Position numbers and translations under genes: made by a program. Shown one piece after another: positions 8,910 through 16,522 of a stretch of 34,261 bases of DNA. Origin of the DNA: Pseudomonas entomophila (GTDB lineage: Bacteria > Pseudomonadota > Gammaproteobacteria > Pseudomonadales > Pseudomonadaceae); NCBI RefSeq assembly GCF_029193575.1, contig NZ_JARGCS010000001.1, positions 1 to 34,261 of the forward strand, in the 5' to 3' direction. Within the stretch, counting starts at the first letter, position 1. The number at the start of each line of letters is the position of its first letter. The notes beneath the pieces were generated by a model that saw only the letters and a list, made by a program, of their open reading frames with translations, was not told the origin of the DNA and searched no databases.

Positions 8910-9860
8910 ATGCTTTCGAGAACCGCGTCGGACCTCTACTGGATGTCCCGATACCTGGAGCGCGCCGAGAACCTCGCGCGCATGCTGGAAGTGAGCTACT
9001 CGCTGTCGCTGATGCCCCAGGCCGGGCGCAGCGATGGCCGTGCGGAACTGGCGATGTCGCTGCTGGCCGCAGGCACCCTGGACGACTACACCCAGCGCCA
9101 CGGCGAATTGAACATCGAGCGCATGCTGCACTTCTTCGCCCTCGACGAGACCAACCCCGGCAGCCTCTACTGCTGCCTGCAGGCCGCGCGCACCAATGCC
9201 CATGCCGTGCGCGGGCGGATCACCGCCGACATGTGGGAGAACATCAACGCCACCTGGCTGGAGATGCGCAACATCGCCAGCAACGGCCTGGCGCGCTATG
9301 GCATCAGCCACTTCTGCGAGTGGGTCAAGGAGCGCTCGCACCTGTTCCGCGGCGCCACCTCCGGCACCATCATGCGCAACGACGCCTACTGCTTCATTCG
9401 CCTGGGCACCTTCCTGGAGCGCGCCGACAACACCCTGCGCCTGCTGGATGTGCGCTACGAGATGTTCGGCGAGGAGTCCGAGGAGGTCAGCGACAACTCG
9501 GCGAGGGGTTATTACCAGTGGAGCGCCTTGCTGCGGGCGTTGTCGTCGTTCGAGGCGTTCAACGAGATCTACCGCAACGCCCCCTGCGCGCGCCAAGTGT
9601 CCGAAATGCTGCTGCTGCGCGCCGACGTGCCACGCTCGCTGCACGCCTGCATCGAGGAGCTGGACCACATCCTCGCCGGCCTGCCCAGCGGCAGTGGGCG
9701 CGCTTCCCAGCGCCTGGCCGCCGAACTCAATGCCCGGCTGCGCTACACCGGCATCGAGGAAATCCTCGACGCCGGGCTGCACCTGTGGCTCACCGATTTC
9801 ATCCAGCGCGTCCGCCATTTGGGCGAGACCGTGCACCAGTCCTACCTGGAGGTCGTATGA
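8910..9860 (+). CDS. Alpha-E domain protein (DUF403)
   Basis: This 316-residue, almost wholly helical protein is an alpha-E (DUF403) family member. It opens with [20 protein letters not shown], the family signature, and repeats the theme near residue 170 with [20 protein letters not shown]. Conserved Arg, Glu and Asp residues in these two helices suggest a charged binding surface. The biochemical role is unknown; the family is found almost only beside permuted ATP-grasp and transglutaminase genes, where it is thought to help make or process a peptide-like product. It starts three bases after the ATP-grasp stop, behind GGAGG, and its TGA overlaps the next ATG (ATGA). Confidence 0.93.
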   Translation: MLSRTASDLYWMSRYLERAENLARMLEVSYSLSLMPQAGRSDGRAELAMSLLAAGTLDDYTQRHGELNIERMLHFFALDETNPGSLYCCLQAARTNAHAVRGRITADMWENINATWLEMRNIASNGLARYGISHFCEWVKERSHLFRGATSGTIMRNDAYCFIRLGTFLERADNTLRLLDVRYEMFGEESEEVSDNSARGYYQWSALLRALSSFEAFNEIYRNAPCARQVSEMLLLRADVPRSLHACIEELDHILAGLPSGSGRASQRLAAELNARLRYTGIEEILDAGLHLWLTDFIQRVRHLGETVHQSYLEVV

Positions 9861-10642
9861 AACTCTCCATTCGTCACGACACCACCTACCGCTATGCCGA
9901 CGCCGTGCGCAACAGCATCCAGTTCCTGCGCCTGACCCCGCAGGACAGCGAGCGCCAGCGCATCCTCGCCTGGGCGTTGGAACTGCCGCGCAAGGTGCGC
10001 AGCCAGCGCGACCCCTACGGCAATATCCTGCACGTGCTGACCCTCGACGAGCCCCATGGCGCCCTGGTGCTGACCGCCCACGGCCAGGTGGAGATCGACC
10101 CCCGCCACGAGCGGGAGCACGACAGCCAGTCGCCGCTGCCGTTCCTGCGCAGCAGCCACCTGACCACGGCCGACGACGCGCTGGTCGCGTTCGCCAACGG
10201 TGTGTGCGGCGCGCGGCGTGACCGTGTGGCGTTGATCGACTTGATGAACGGCCTGGCCGAACGCATGCCCTACACCCCAGGGGAGACCACCGTGGTCACC
10301 ACGGCGGCGGAGGCCTTCGCTGGCGGCGCGGGGGTGTGCCAGGACCACACCCACGCGTTCCTCGCCTGTGCCCGCAGCCTCGGGGTGCCGGCGCGCTACG
10401 TGTCCGGCTACCTGTGCACCGAGGACGCCAGCCACCTGGCCAGCCATGCCTGGGCCGAGGCCTGGCTGGAGGATGGCTGGTACAGCTTCGACGTCAGCAA
10501 CCGCCTGGCCCGGCCCGAACGCCACCTGAAGCTGGCGGTGGGGCTGGACTACCTCGACGCCTGCCCGGTGCGCGGCATGCGCCGGGGCGGTGGGGCGGAG
10601 TCGTTGCTGGCGCACGTGCAGGTGACCTCGCAGGCGCAATAG
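9857..10642 (+). CDS. Transglutaminase-like cysteine protease family protein
   Basis: This 261-residue protein has the bacterial transglutaminase N-terminal region (residues ~1-80; [20 protein letters not shown]) and the transglutaminase core. The catalytic triad is visible as C161 ([12 protein letters not shown]), H197 (ASHAWAEAW) and D212 (SFDVSNR). Such proteins cleave or form amide bonds; for this subgroup a peptidase or peptide-ligase role is inferred, not shown. No signal peptide is seen, so action in the cytoplasm is likely. The start ATG overlaps the alpha-E stop by four bases (ATGA), which implies translational coupling. The Anbu gene follows after 99 bp holding a REP hairpin. Confidence 0.92.
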   Translation: MKLSIRHDTTYRYADAVRNSIQFLRLTPQDSERQRILAWALELPRKVRSQRDPYGNILHVLTLDEPHGALVLTAHGQVEIDPRHEREHDSQSPLPFLRSSHLTTADDALVAFANGVCGARRDRVALIDLMNGLAERMPYTPGETTVVTTAAEAFAGGAGVCQDHTHAFLACARSLGVPARYVSGYLCTEDASHLASHAWAEAWLEDGWYSFDVSNRLARPERHLKLAVGLDYLDACPVRGMRRGGGAESLLAHVQVTSQAQ

Positions 10643-10659
10643 CTGGCTGTGGGGGCCGC

Positions 10660-10701
10660 TGTGCGGCCCATCGCGGGGCCAAGCCCGCGATGGGGGTGCG
10701 A
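10660..10701. repeat. REP hairpin between transglutaminase and Anbu genes
   Basis: CCCATCGCGGG (10667-10677) and CCCGCGATGGG (10684-10694) are perfect 11-bp arms around a 6-nt loop. No T-run follows, so it is not a normal terminator, but it may weaken expression of the downstream gene or protect the upstream mRNA. Confidence 0.75.
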
Positions 10702-10741
10702 AGCGCCCCCGGCCTTCCAATTTCCAAATGAGTTAACGCAA

Positions 10742-11482
10742 ATGACTTACTGCGTCGCCATGCACCTCGCCGACGGCCTGGTGTTCATCTCCGACTCCCG
10801 CACCAACGCCGGCATCGACCAGATCTCCACCTTCCGCAAGCTGTTCGTCTTCAGCACCCCCGGCGAGCGCCTGCTGGTGCTGCAAAGCGCCGGCAACCTG
10901 GCCAGTTCCCAGTCGGTGGTGAACCTGCTCAAGCAGCGCAGCACCGGCAGCGGCACCCACCTGCTCAACGTGCGCACGGTCTACGACGCCACCGTGCTGG
11001 TGGCCGAGACCATGCGCGAAGTGCTCGCCCGCGACCGCACCAAGCTCTCCGGCAAGACCGACCTGACCTGTTCGTTCCTGGTCGGCGGGCAGATCGCCGG
11101 CGGCCCGATGGACGTCTACAGCATTTACCCGCAAGGCAACTTCATCCAGGCCACCGAGGACACGCCATTCCTGCAACTGGGCGAGAGCAAGTACGGCCGG
11201 CCGATCCTCGACCGCAACCTGACCTGGCGCACGTCGCTGGAGGAGGGCTTGCGCTGCGGGCTGATCTCCTTCGACGAGACCATGCGCAGCAACCTGTCGG
11301 TGAGCATGCCGCTGGACCTGCTGGTGTACCGCAAGGACAGCCTGGCCCCGGCGCAGAGCCACCGCGTCACCCAGGACGACTCGTACTTCATCGATATCCG
11401 CAAGCAGTGGTCGGCGGGCCTGCGCGAGATGCTCGCGGCCATGCCCGAACCGCCGCAGGCCTACCTGGCCTGGGCGCGCTGA
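10742..11482 (+). CDS. Anbu-type proteasome-like peptidase
   Basis: This 246-residue protein is a bacterial proteasome homologue of the Anbu type. It begins Met-Thr-Tyr-Cys-Val-Ala, so Thr becomes the N-terminal nucleophile after Met removal; counted from that Thr, D17 (FISDSRTNAG) and K32 lie near the positions of the proteasome catalytic Asp17 and Lys33. Later segments LTCSFLVGGQIAGGPMDVYSIYPQGNFI and TPFLQLGESKYGRPIL are typical of the family. Anbu proteins form open helical or ring assemblies; their substrates are unknown. ATG 10742 is chosen because it exposes the Thr; an in-frame ATG at 10649 would bury it. The ribosome site is weak. It is the last gene of the cluster. Confidence 0.92.
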   Translation: MTYCVAMHLADGLVFISDSRTNAGIDQISTFRKLFVFSTPGERLLVLQSAGNLASSQSVVNLLKQRSTGSGTHLLNVRTVYDATVLVAETMREVLARDRTKLSGKTDLTCSFLVGGQIAGGPMDVYSIYPQGNFIQATEDTPFLQLGESKYGRPILDRNLTWRTSLEEGLRCGLISFDETMRSNLSVSMPLDLLVYRKDSLAPAQSHRVTQDDSYFIDIRKQWSAGLREMLAAMPEPPQAYLAWAR

Positions 11483-11484
11483 GT

Positions 11485-12033
11485 TCAGCCCGGTAGCCCA
11501 AGGCGCTCGCGGCAGGCGGCCAGGATCTCATCGGCCAGCGCTGAATCGTCCGGGCAGGCGCGGGAGAGGGCGAGGGCGCCGACCAGCAGGGCGATGTTGC
11601 CCAGGCGCTGGCTGCGTTGTGCCTGCGGGTCGGGCGCGCCATTGGCCAGGCTCTGCAGCATCTGCTCCAGCCCCTCGGCGAACACCGCCTTGACCGCCTT
11701 GGGCTGGCGCGCCGCGTCGCTGCTCAGCGCCGCCAGCGTGCACCCCTCGGCCGGGTTGTCCCTGTGCTCGCGCGACAGGTACTGGGCCAGGAACGTTTCC
11801 CGATCGAGCCCCTCGGTCATCGCGCGGGTCTGCGCCAGCCCACAGGCCGACGCCTCGGCCACCAAATCGGCCTTGGAGCCGAAGTGCTTGTAGAACCCAC
11901 CATGGGTGAACCCAGCCGCCGCCATCAACTCAGCGACCCCCACCCCCTCGTACCCCCGCTCACGGAACAACGCCGACGCCGTCTCGACGATATGCGCGCG
12001 GTTGGCTTGCACCTGTGCCTTGCTGACTTTCAT
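11485..12033 (-). CDS. TetR/AcrR family transcriptional regulator
   Basis: This 182-residue protein has a TetR HTH at residues ~10-56 (IVETASALFRERGYEGVGV, ELMAAAGFTHGGFYKHFGSK), a near-consensus match. The C-terminal ligand domain includes NPAEGCTLAALSSDAARQP, a motif common in the Pseudomonas regulators that pair with an oxidoreductase gene. Its stop lies two bases from the end of the convergent Anbu gene. The promoter side faces the SDR gene across 148 bp that contain two palindromic candidate operators, so the likely role is repression of itself and the SDR gene until a ligand binds. The ligand is unknown. Confidence 0.93.
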   Translation of the reverse strand: MKVSKAQVQANRAHIVETASALFRERGYEGVGVAELMAAAGFTHGGFYKHFGSKADLVAEASACGLAQTRAMTEGLDRETFLAQYLSREHRDNPAEGCTLAALSSDAARQPKAVKAVFAEGLEQMLQSLANGAPDPQAQRSQRLGNIALLVGALALSRACPDDSALADEILAACRERLGLPG

Positions 12034-12076
12034 GGCATGCGACTCCCGGCCATCGATAGGTGGCGTATCTTACATT

Positions 12077-12128
12077 GATGATGATCATAATCGAAACGTT
12101 GACTTTTAAAGATGATGAACGTAATCAT
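12077..12128. promoter_or_regulatory. Candidate TetR operators and SDR promoter
   Basis: Two related palindromes lie between the divergent genes: GATgATGATCATaATC at 12077-12092 (perfect ATGATCAT core) and ATGAT-N7-ATCAT at 12112-12128. A possible -35 TTGACT (12099-12104) is followed 17 bp later by TAATCA (12122-12127), a weak -10 that overlaps the second palindrome. Confidence 0.45.
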
Positions 12129-12181
12129 AAAAGCCAGGCACACGACTACCGGGTGCCGTTATCCATTTCGAGGGTTTGCCC

Positions 12182-12967
12182 ATGAGTGCTTTGCCTACCG
12201 TTCTCGTCACCGGTGCGTCCACCGGTATTGGCGCCACCTACGCCGAACGCTTCGCCCAGCGGGGTCATGACCTGGTGCTGGTGGCCCGTGACCAGGCGCG
12301 GTTGCAGGCGCTGGCGGCTGGGTTGCGTGAACGCTGCGCCGTCCAGGTCGAGGTGCTGGTGGCCGACCTGACCGAGGAGGCGGCGCTGGTGCGGGTCGAA
12401 GCGCGGTTGCGTGAGGACGGGCGGATCGGCGTATTGATCAACAACGCCGGGATGGGGCAGACGGGGAATTTCCTGGCGCAGGATGTCGGCAGCCTGGAGC
12501 GCTTGATCGGCCTGAACGTCACCGCGGTCACGCGGTTGGCCACCGCCATTGCGCCGCGCCTGGCCGAGGCGGGGAGTGGGGCGATCGTGAACATTGGTTC
12601 GGTGGTCGGGCTGGCGCCGGAGTTGGGCATGACGGTGTATGGCGCGACCAAGGCGTTCGTGCAGTTCCTGTCGCAGGGGCTGGCGCTGGAGCTGGGGCCG
12701 AAGGGGGTGTACGTGCAGGCGGTGCTGCCGGCGGCGACCCGTACCGAGATCTGGGCGCGCTCGGGCATGGACATCAACAGCTTGCCAGAGGTGATGGAGG
12801 TGGGCGACCTGGTGGATGCCGCGCTGGTGGGGTATGACCGCCGGGAAGGCATCACCATCCCGCCGTTGCAGCATGCTGAGCGCTGGACCTCGCTGGATGT
12901 GGCGCGTCAGCTGTTGATGGGGGATTTGCGGCAGTCGGTGGTGGCTGAGCGGTATCGCGGGGTGTAA
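12182..12967 (+). CDS. SDR family NAD(P)-dependent oxidoreductase
   Basis: This 261-residue protein is a classical short-chain dehydrogenase. TGASTGIG near residue 10 binds the cofactor, NNAG near residue 88 stabilises the sheet, and the catalytic set is Ser in VNIGSVVGL with YGATK (Tyr-x3-Lys). VARDQARLQAL after the second strand suggests NADP(H) preference through the Arg (inference). ATG 12182 is chosen over an in-frame TTG at 12176; CGAGGG lies seven bases upstream. It is divergent from a TetR regulator with palindromic sites between them, a common arrangement for inducible detoxifying reductases. The substrate is unknown. Confidence 0.92.
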   Translation: MSALPTVLVTGASTGIGATYAERFAQRGHDLVLVARDQARLQALAAGLRERCAVQVEVLVADLTEEAALVRVEARLREDGRIGVLINNAGMGQTGNFLAQDVGSLERLIGLNVTAVTRLATAIAPRLAEAGSGAIVNIGSVVGLAPELGMTVYGATKAFVQFLSQGLALELGPKGVYVQAVLPAATRTEIWARSGMDINSLPEVMEVGDLVDAALVGYDRREGITIPPLQHAERWTSLDVARQLLMGDLRQSVVAERYRGV

Positions 12968-12985
12968 GAGGTTCGTTGGTCTTTC

Positions 12986-13020
12986 GGGCCCTATTGCGGG
13001 CTTGCCCCGCGATAGGGCCG
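12986..13020. repeat. REP element
   Basis: GGCCCTAT and ATAGGGCC arms flank TGCGGGCTTGCCCCGCG, so the whole unit folds as a hairpin just after the SDR stop codon. Confidence 0.8.
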
Positions 13021-13072
13021 TCAAAAACACCCACCATCCCCCTCCGAGCGGATGCGCCAGGCCCTGTAACAC

Positions 13073-13201
13073 GTGGCAGAACGCGGCAAGCTAGCTTTCC
13101 GCCCTGTGCTGATGGCAGAAGAAGACGAAGACCTGATCGCAACGGTTCGCGAAAGTCTCACTGCTCCGCAGCGCGTGAAGGTGGAGTTGGATGGCCTATA
13201 G
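13073..13201 (+). pseudogene. Short open frame, possible remnant of a coding gene
   Basis: A GTG-initiated frame of 42 codons reads VAERGKLAFRPVLMAEEDE and continues to a TAG. Its composition (charged, few rare residues) looks coding, but there is no ribosome site and an in-frame stop lies directly upstream. It may be the tail of a gene lost when the islet was acquired. I do not recognise the family. Confidence 0.2.
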
Positions 13202-13313
13202 GGGAACCTGGCCTACACTCGATCTCGGTCTCGCCATCGACCCCGTGCCTGGGATTCCCTGCCGGCACTCGAAGCGCTCGATACCTTTGGTGGCGAGCGC
13301 GGGCCCATTGCTC

Positions 13314-14531
13314 TCAGGCTTGCAACTGGTGCGCTCCCATCGCAGCGGCCGCAAGGCCCAATTCTGGTTCCCGCAGGCATTGAAGGTAGTGCGCTTTCAG
13401 ATCAGGCGCCCACCCAATGACTTCGTCAATTATCACCTCGGCTTGTTCCTGAGAAAGCCCGTAGTGCTCTACCTGGCTCAGCAGGTTGCGTCGTGATATC
13501 TCGTGACCATACCTGCCAATACCCATGGCCAGCCTTGCAGGAGGACTACCTTCGGTATTCGGAACCACATCGTACATAGGGGAAAGCCGCCAACCACCCT
13601 CCCGATATAGAACCGCAACATTTTTCGGATGGTCATCGTCGTTGCCGACAAGAATGTTGAAGCAGATGCGCTTGAACAGCTCCTGCAAATCTTCCTTTGA
13701 CACACCACGGCGGCTCATTTCATCTGCTAGAAACCCGTAGTGCCATCGAGCCCACGACTTTTGATTGTTCCAGTCGCTGTCGAGCAGCGTCAGGCCGCTC
13801 AACATCGGTAGGCGCAAGCAACGGCCGTCACCCGCAGGCTCACGGTCAAAACGGTCGACCAGTAACGTATTGACCCGCCCAGCGTGTAATTGCACGCGTG
13901 CGGCATTCAAGCCTTTACTCGCCGCGAATGACATGCAGGCGTATTCCAACGACGGAATGTCGTAGGCGTCATGACGATCCTGCGGTTTGGCGAGGATAAG
14001 GCGGTTCTCGTGGATCAACGTGCATTTAGGGCGGGCGCCTCCGAGGGAGGAACGTTGCTGGAGGGTTGCCTTGGTGGCCCTGTCCGTCCCAGGTGGAAAC
14101 CCGCCTTGTACCCCATCGGCAAATTGAATGAAGGTCTCAAGTTGGGTAATCGTGCCCAAGCCCGCTTGGCCAATGCCGTCTGGTGCTGCCCTGCTGCTAC
14201 CGGCCATTAGATTGCCCGCACGGTCGTGGTTGGGTGACCTGTGCAAGAAGCCGATAGCGTCCAGTTCCCCATGTTCACGCGTGACTAGGCGTTCACCCCA
14301 GCCATCGGGCGCTGCATCTCGGATGAAACCCGGGATGCCCCGATTCGTGGTGATGTTCGAATAGGGTTGTGCACGCAGCGGATAGCGTATTGGGTCGGGT
14401 ACCCAGCCCCCTGACTTCACATAGTCGGGGTTATAGACGAACTCACCGATCCCTTTCTCCACGTTCACTCGCCCGAGGGTGATAACCGCCAACGAGTCCG
14501 GTACCTGCATGTATATGTACAGGGACGCCAT
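13314..14531 (-). CDS. hipA: HipA-like toxin kinase
   Basis: This 405-residue protein is a HipA-type serine/threonine kinase toxin. Residues ~1-105 match the HipA N-terminal subdomain. SSLGGARPK (161-169) is the Gly/Ser-rich loop that in E. coli HipA carries the autophosphorylated Ser; K182 is the ATP Lys; GNDDDHPKN (296-304) is the catalytic loop with its Asp and Asn; LSPMYDV with D321 is the metal-binding DFG equivalent. All kinase residues are present, so the toxin looks active. Known HipA proteins phosphorylate glutamyl- or other aminoacyl-tRNA synthetases; the target here is unknown. Its ATG shares one base with the stop of the upstream antitoxin gene (TGATG). Confidence 0.92.
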   Translation of the reverse strand: MASLYIYMQVPDSLAVITLGRVNVEKGIGEFVYNPDYVKSGGWVPDPIRYPLRAQPYSNITTNRGIPGFIRDAAPDGWGERLVTREHGELDAIGFLHRSPNHDRAGNLMAGSSRAAPDGIGQAGLGTITQLETFIQFADGVQGGFPPGTDRATKATLQQRSSLGGARPKCTLIHENRLILAKPQDRHDAYDIPSLEYACMSFAASKGLNAARVQLHAGRVNTLLVDRFDREPAGDGRCLRLPMLSGLTLLDSDWNNQKSWARWHYGFLADEMSRRGVSKEDLQELFKRICFNILVGNDDDHPKNVAVLYREGGWRLSPMYDVVPNTEGSPPARLAMGIGRYGHEISRRNLLSQVEHYGLSQEQAEVIIDEVIGWAPDLKAHYLQCLREPELGLAAAAMGAHQLQA

Positions 14532-14854
14532 CAGAAATCATCCTCCGAGAACCGCTTGAGCCGAACACGGTGTTCTGTGGCATAGGACGCGGGGGACGGC
14601 ACCGGTAGCGCGTGGAAGGCCTCATCGAGCAAACCAAGGTGCCACAAGGCCACCATATAGCCGCGCATCTCGACGCTCGGCGCCCCTGCTTCTATTTTGC
14701 CCAGGGTCGTGGTGGAGAGCCCTGTCTGCTTGGCGAGGTCCTTCTGGCGAATTTTTCGCTCAAGGCGTCTGGTTTTGATCAACAGGCCTATATTTATTAG
14801 CCTGTCGGCGCAGGCAAGAGGGAATACTGTCATCTTAAGGGCTTCTATAAGCAT
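14531..14854 (-). CDS. hipB: HipB-like HTH antitoxin
   Basis: This ~100-residue protein has an XRE-type HTH at residues ~25-80 (IGLLIKTRRLERKIRQKDLA, then TGLSTTTLGKIEAGAPSVEM), typical of HipB antitoxins that bind HipA and repress the operon. The stop overlaps the hipA start by one base. Two starts are possible: ATG 14854 (107 aa) and ATG 14833 (100 aa). Neither has a clear ribosome site. The perfect palindrome at 14846-14861 covers the first ATG, which makes the second start more attractive if that palindrome is the operator. Confidence 0.88.
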   Translation of the reverse strand: MLIEALKMTVFPLACADRLINIGLLIKTRRLERKIRQKDLAKQTGLSTTTLGKIEAGAPSVEMRGYMVALWHLGLLDEAFHALPVPSPASYATEHRVRLKRFSEDDF

Positions 14855-14870
14855 GCTTATACGAGATAAG
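14846..14870. promoter_or_regulatory. Candidate HipB operator
   Basis: TATAAGCATGCTTATA at 14846-14861 is a perfect 16-bp palindrome. A second dyad CTTAT-N5-ATAAG at 14856-14870 shares one arm with it. Both lie at or just before the antitoxin start, where HipB-type autoregulation acts. Confidence 0.55.
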
Positions 14871-14913
14871 CGTGACTATAGCAGCTCTTAGTGGGTGCCG
14901 GTTCTGGAGGACC

Positions 14914-14938
14914 AGCCTTGCCCCGCGATGAGGGCAGC
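14914..14938. repeat. Partial REP element
   Basis: CCTTGCCCCGCGATGAGGGC is the right half of the REP core; the GCGGG half is changed. Confidence 0.5.
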
Positions 14939-14952
14939 CCAGCCAACTCTCA

Positions 14953-15492
14953 TTACCTGTCTCTCACCCCGTACATCCGCAACGCCCGCTGCGCGCATTC
15001 CCACCAATTCATTCTGGGCTTTTCTGGCACAGCAGCCGCCTCCCCTTCCATTACCACCGGCACATCCCGCAATCGCACCCAGGGCTCGCTCTGCCAGTAC
15101 AACAAGTTCGCTGCATGCCCACCCGGCCAGCACATCCGCGCCAGCCGAGGTAGCTCCGCCGGTAACGAGTCCCGCCCATCGCGCAGCACTGCCACGACCT
15201 CATGGGTCAGCCAGTGCCGTAGGTGGCGGTTCTCGGGAATGTGGTGATGGGCGAGCAGGGTGTATGCGCCGGACTCGCTGACCAGGGTGGTCTCTTGGTA
15301 CTGGCCGTAGCGCAGCAGTTGCACGTTGCGGTGCTGGTCCGGGTCGAGCTTGCGGATGCAGTGTTCGTCGAAGAAGCGGCCGGTCAGGCGACCGAGTTCG
15401 TGGGCGCAGAACCAGGCTTGGGATTCGAGCCAGAGGGTGTGGAGGGGGCGGTTGTGGCGGGTGAAGAGGGTGGGGGAGTAATGGTTGTCCAT
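14953..15492 (-). CDS. Bro-N domain (phage antirepressor-like) protein
   Basis: This 179-residue protein has a Bro-N domain at residues ~15-110: LWLESQAWFCAHELGRL, then VSESGAYTLLAHHHIPENRH and LRHWLTHEVVAVLRD, matching the antirepressor pattern of aromatic-x2-hydrophobic, ESG-hydrophobic-YxLL, and a W-x-xxEV motif. The C-terminal ~65 residues have no family I recognise. GGAAG lies eight bases before ATG 15492. It is not the same as the Bro-N gene inside the IS. It sits just beside the HipBA pair in an islet of lower GC, so phage or island origin is likely. Function beyond DNA binding or regulator binding is unknown. Confidence 0.82.
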   Translation of the reverse strand: MDNHYSPTLFTRHNRPLHTLWLESQAWFCAHELGRLTGRFFDEHCIRKLDPDQHRNVQLLRYGQYQETTLVSESGAYTLLAHHHIPENRHLRHWLTHEVVAVLRDGRDSLPAELPRLARMCWPGGHAANLLYWQSEPWVRLRDVPVVMEGEAAAVPEKPRMNWWECAQRALRMYGVRDR

Positions 15493-15612
15493 GATTGGCT
15501 TCCAGAATCGGGAGAGCCGTTTCTAACGGGAACGGGAGTCCGCTGCGTAAGCGTTTCTTAGGCGCTGAAGAAATTTACAAGTATAGAGCGGAGGAGTCTA
15601 ATGGAAATTTAA

Positions 15613-16456
15613 TCAAATTATTATGCGTTCATAATTAAGTTTAAAGAAGTTCTTGTCCGTCTTTGCCTGATATAGTTCGGCGCTGGACTCTGAGTCTCTC
15701 AGCAGTTTGATTATTTTGGCTTTATTGAGTTCAGAGATTTTTGCTCCGAGGTGGATGGATCTTATTGATTCCTGAGGGTGGTCGAATAAATGAAACTGGT
15801 TGGGCTGGACGCCAATGGCCTGAGAGGTAAATGTCAAGGGAACAAGCATTCGCCACTCGTGCTCATACGCCCAGTGCTCGCTTTTAGTTAGAAAAGCACT
15901 GAAATCCTTTGCCTGGCTTAGAATTAGTTGAGGGCGTGACTGTGAGTGATTAACCTTTCAAGGTAGAAGAATTCGTCATGCTCGCTGCGGCGACTATTAA
16001 AGAATGTGTGGTTTGTGTCGAAGCCAATAGCGAATCCACTGTGCGAGGCTGCATAGTGTGCCCACATTAGCAAATTGTCATTTTTCAGTGAGACAAAGAA
16101 TTCCGGTTATGGATTGTAATTTTTCATGCATATCGTTCGCCGATGCTGGCGTAGCAGCATGTAGAGTTGGAATTATCGTATCTTTCAGTTGGGTTTAATT
16201 AACGTCATGGTTATTGTTTTCATAGCGTCTTCTGATAGAAGGGCTCGAAACATAGGGTTGAGCTTTTCATATTCAGCAGCAATAAGCTCGGGCGCCAAAG
16301 CTGTTAAGGCTACCTCCATTTTTTTGTCATTTTCGTAAAGGCCTAGTGGCGGTTTCATTTCAAATGGATCGTTGAATTGATCTGCCTTTGAGAAGCAAAT
16401 TTTGCTGTTTTCTAAAACGTCGATTCTTTCGGGGGGAGGTGCTTAAATAAATGCAT
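15613..16456 (-). pseudogene. DUF2971-type gene with four frame lesions
   Basis: Reading leftwards from ATG 16456 and restoring five bases at four sites gives a ~282-residue protein of the DUF2971 type. Family landmarks appear in order across the frames: ICFSKADQFNDPFEMKPP, ITGILCLTEK, DNLLMWAHYAASHSGFAIGF, and FLTKSEHWAYEHEWRMLVPL. Lesions fall at the G-run 16431-16436 (one base lost), GGG 16191-16193 (one), the T-run 16081-16085 (two) and TTT 15956-15958 (one). Only the last 78 codons (15613-15849) form a continuous annotated-size frame. The DNA is clearly AT-richer than its neighbours, which suggests acquisition. Either the gene is decayed, or the lesions are homopolymer errors in the assembly. 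DUF2971 function is unknown. Confidence 0.78.
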
Positions 16457-16488
16457 TTTTCTTGGTTTTGTTTCAGGATGGGTAGCTA

Positions 16489-16522
16489 TAAAAAAGGCCA
16501 CCCGAAGGTGGCCTTGATTTTT
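16489..16522. terminator. nrdB terminator (bidirectional)
   Basis: AGGCCACC (16495-16502) and GGTGGCCT (16507-16514) form a stem with loop CGAA, with an A-run before and a T-run after, so it works in both directions. It directly follows the nrdB stop codon. Confidence 0.88.

Noticed and set aside
7494..9836. A 780-codon open frame on the minus strand
   Set aside because: It is the antisense shadow of the ATP-grasp and alpha-E genes, rich in His, Gly and Val, and has no family motif.
8525..9856. Long in-frame extension before the transglutaminase gene
   Set aside because: The sequence is the alternate-frame reading of the two upstream genes; the real protein starts at the ATG at 9857 that overlaps the alpha-E stop.
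15493..15612. A further gene between the Bro-N gene and the DUF2971 remnant
   Set aside because: The 120 bases hold only the ribosome site of the Bro-N gene and AT-rich sequence without a start or coding pattern.
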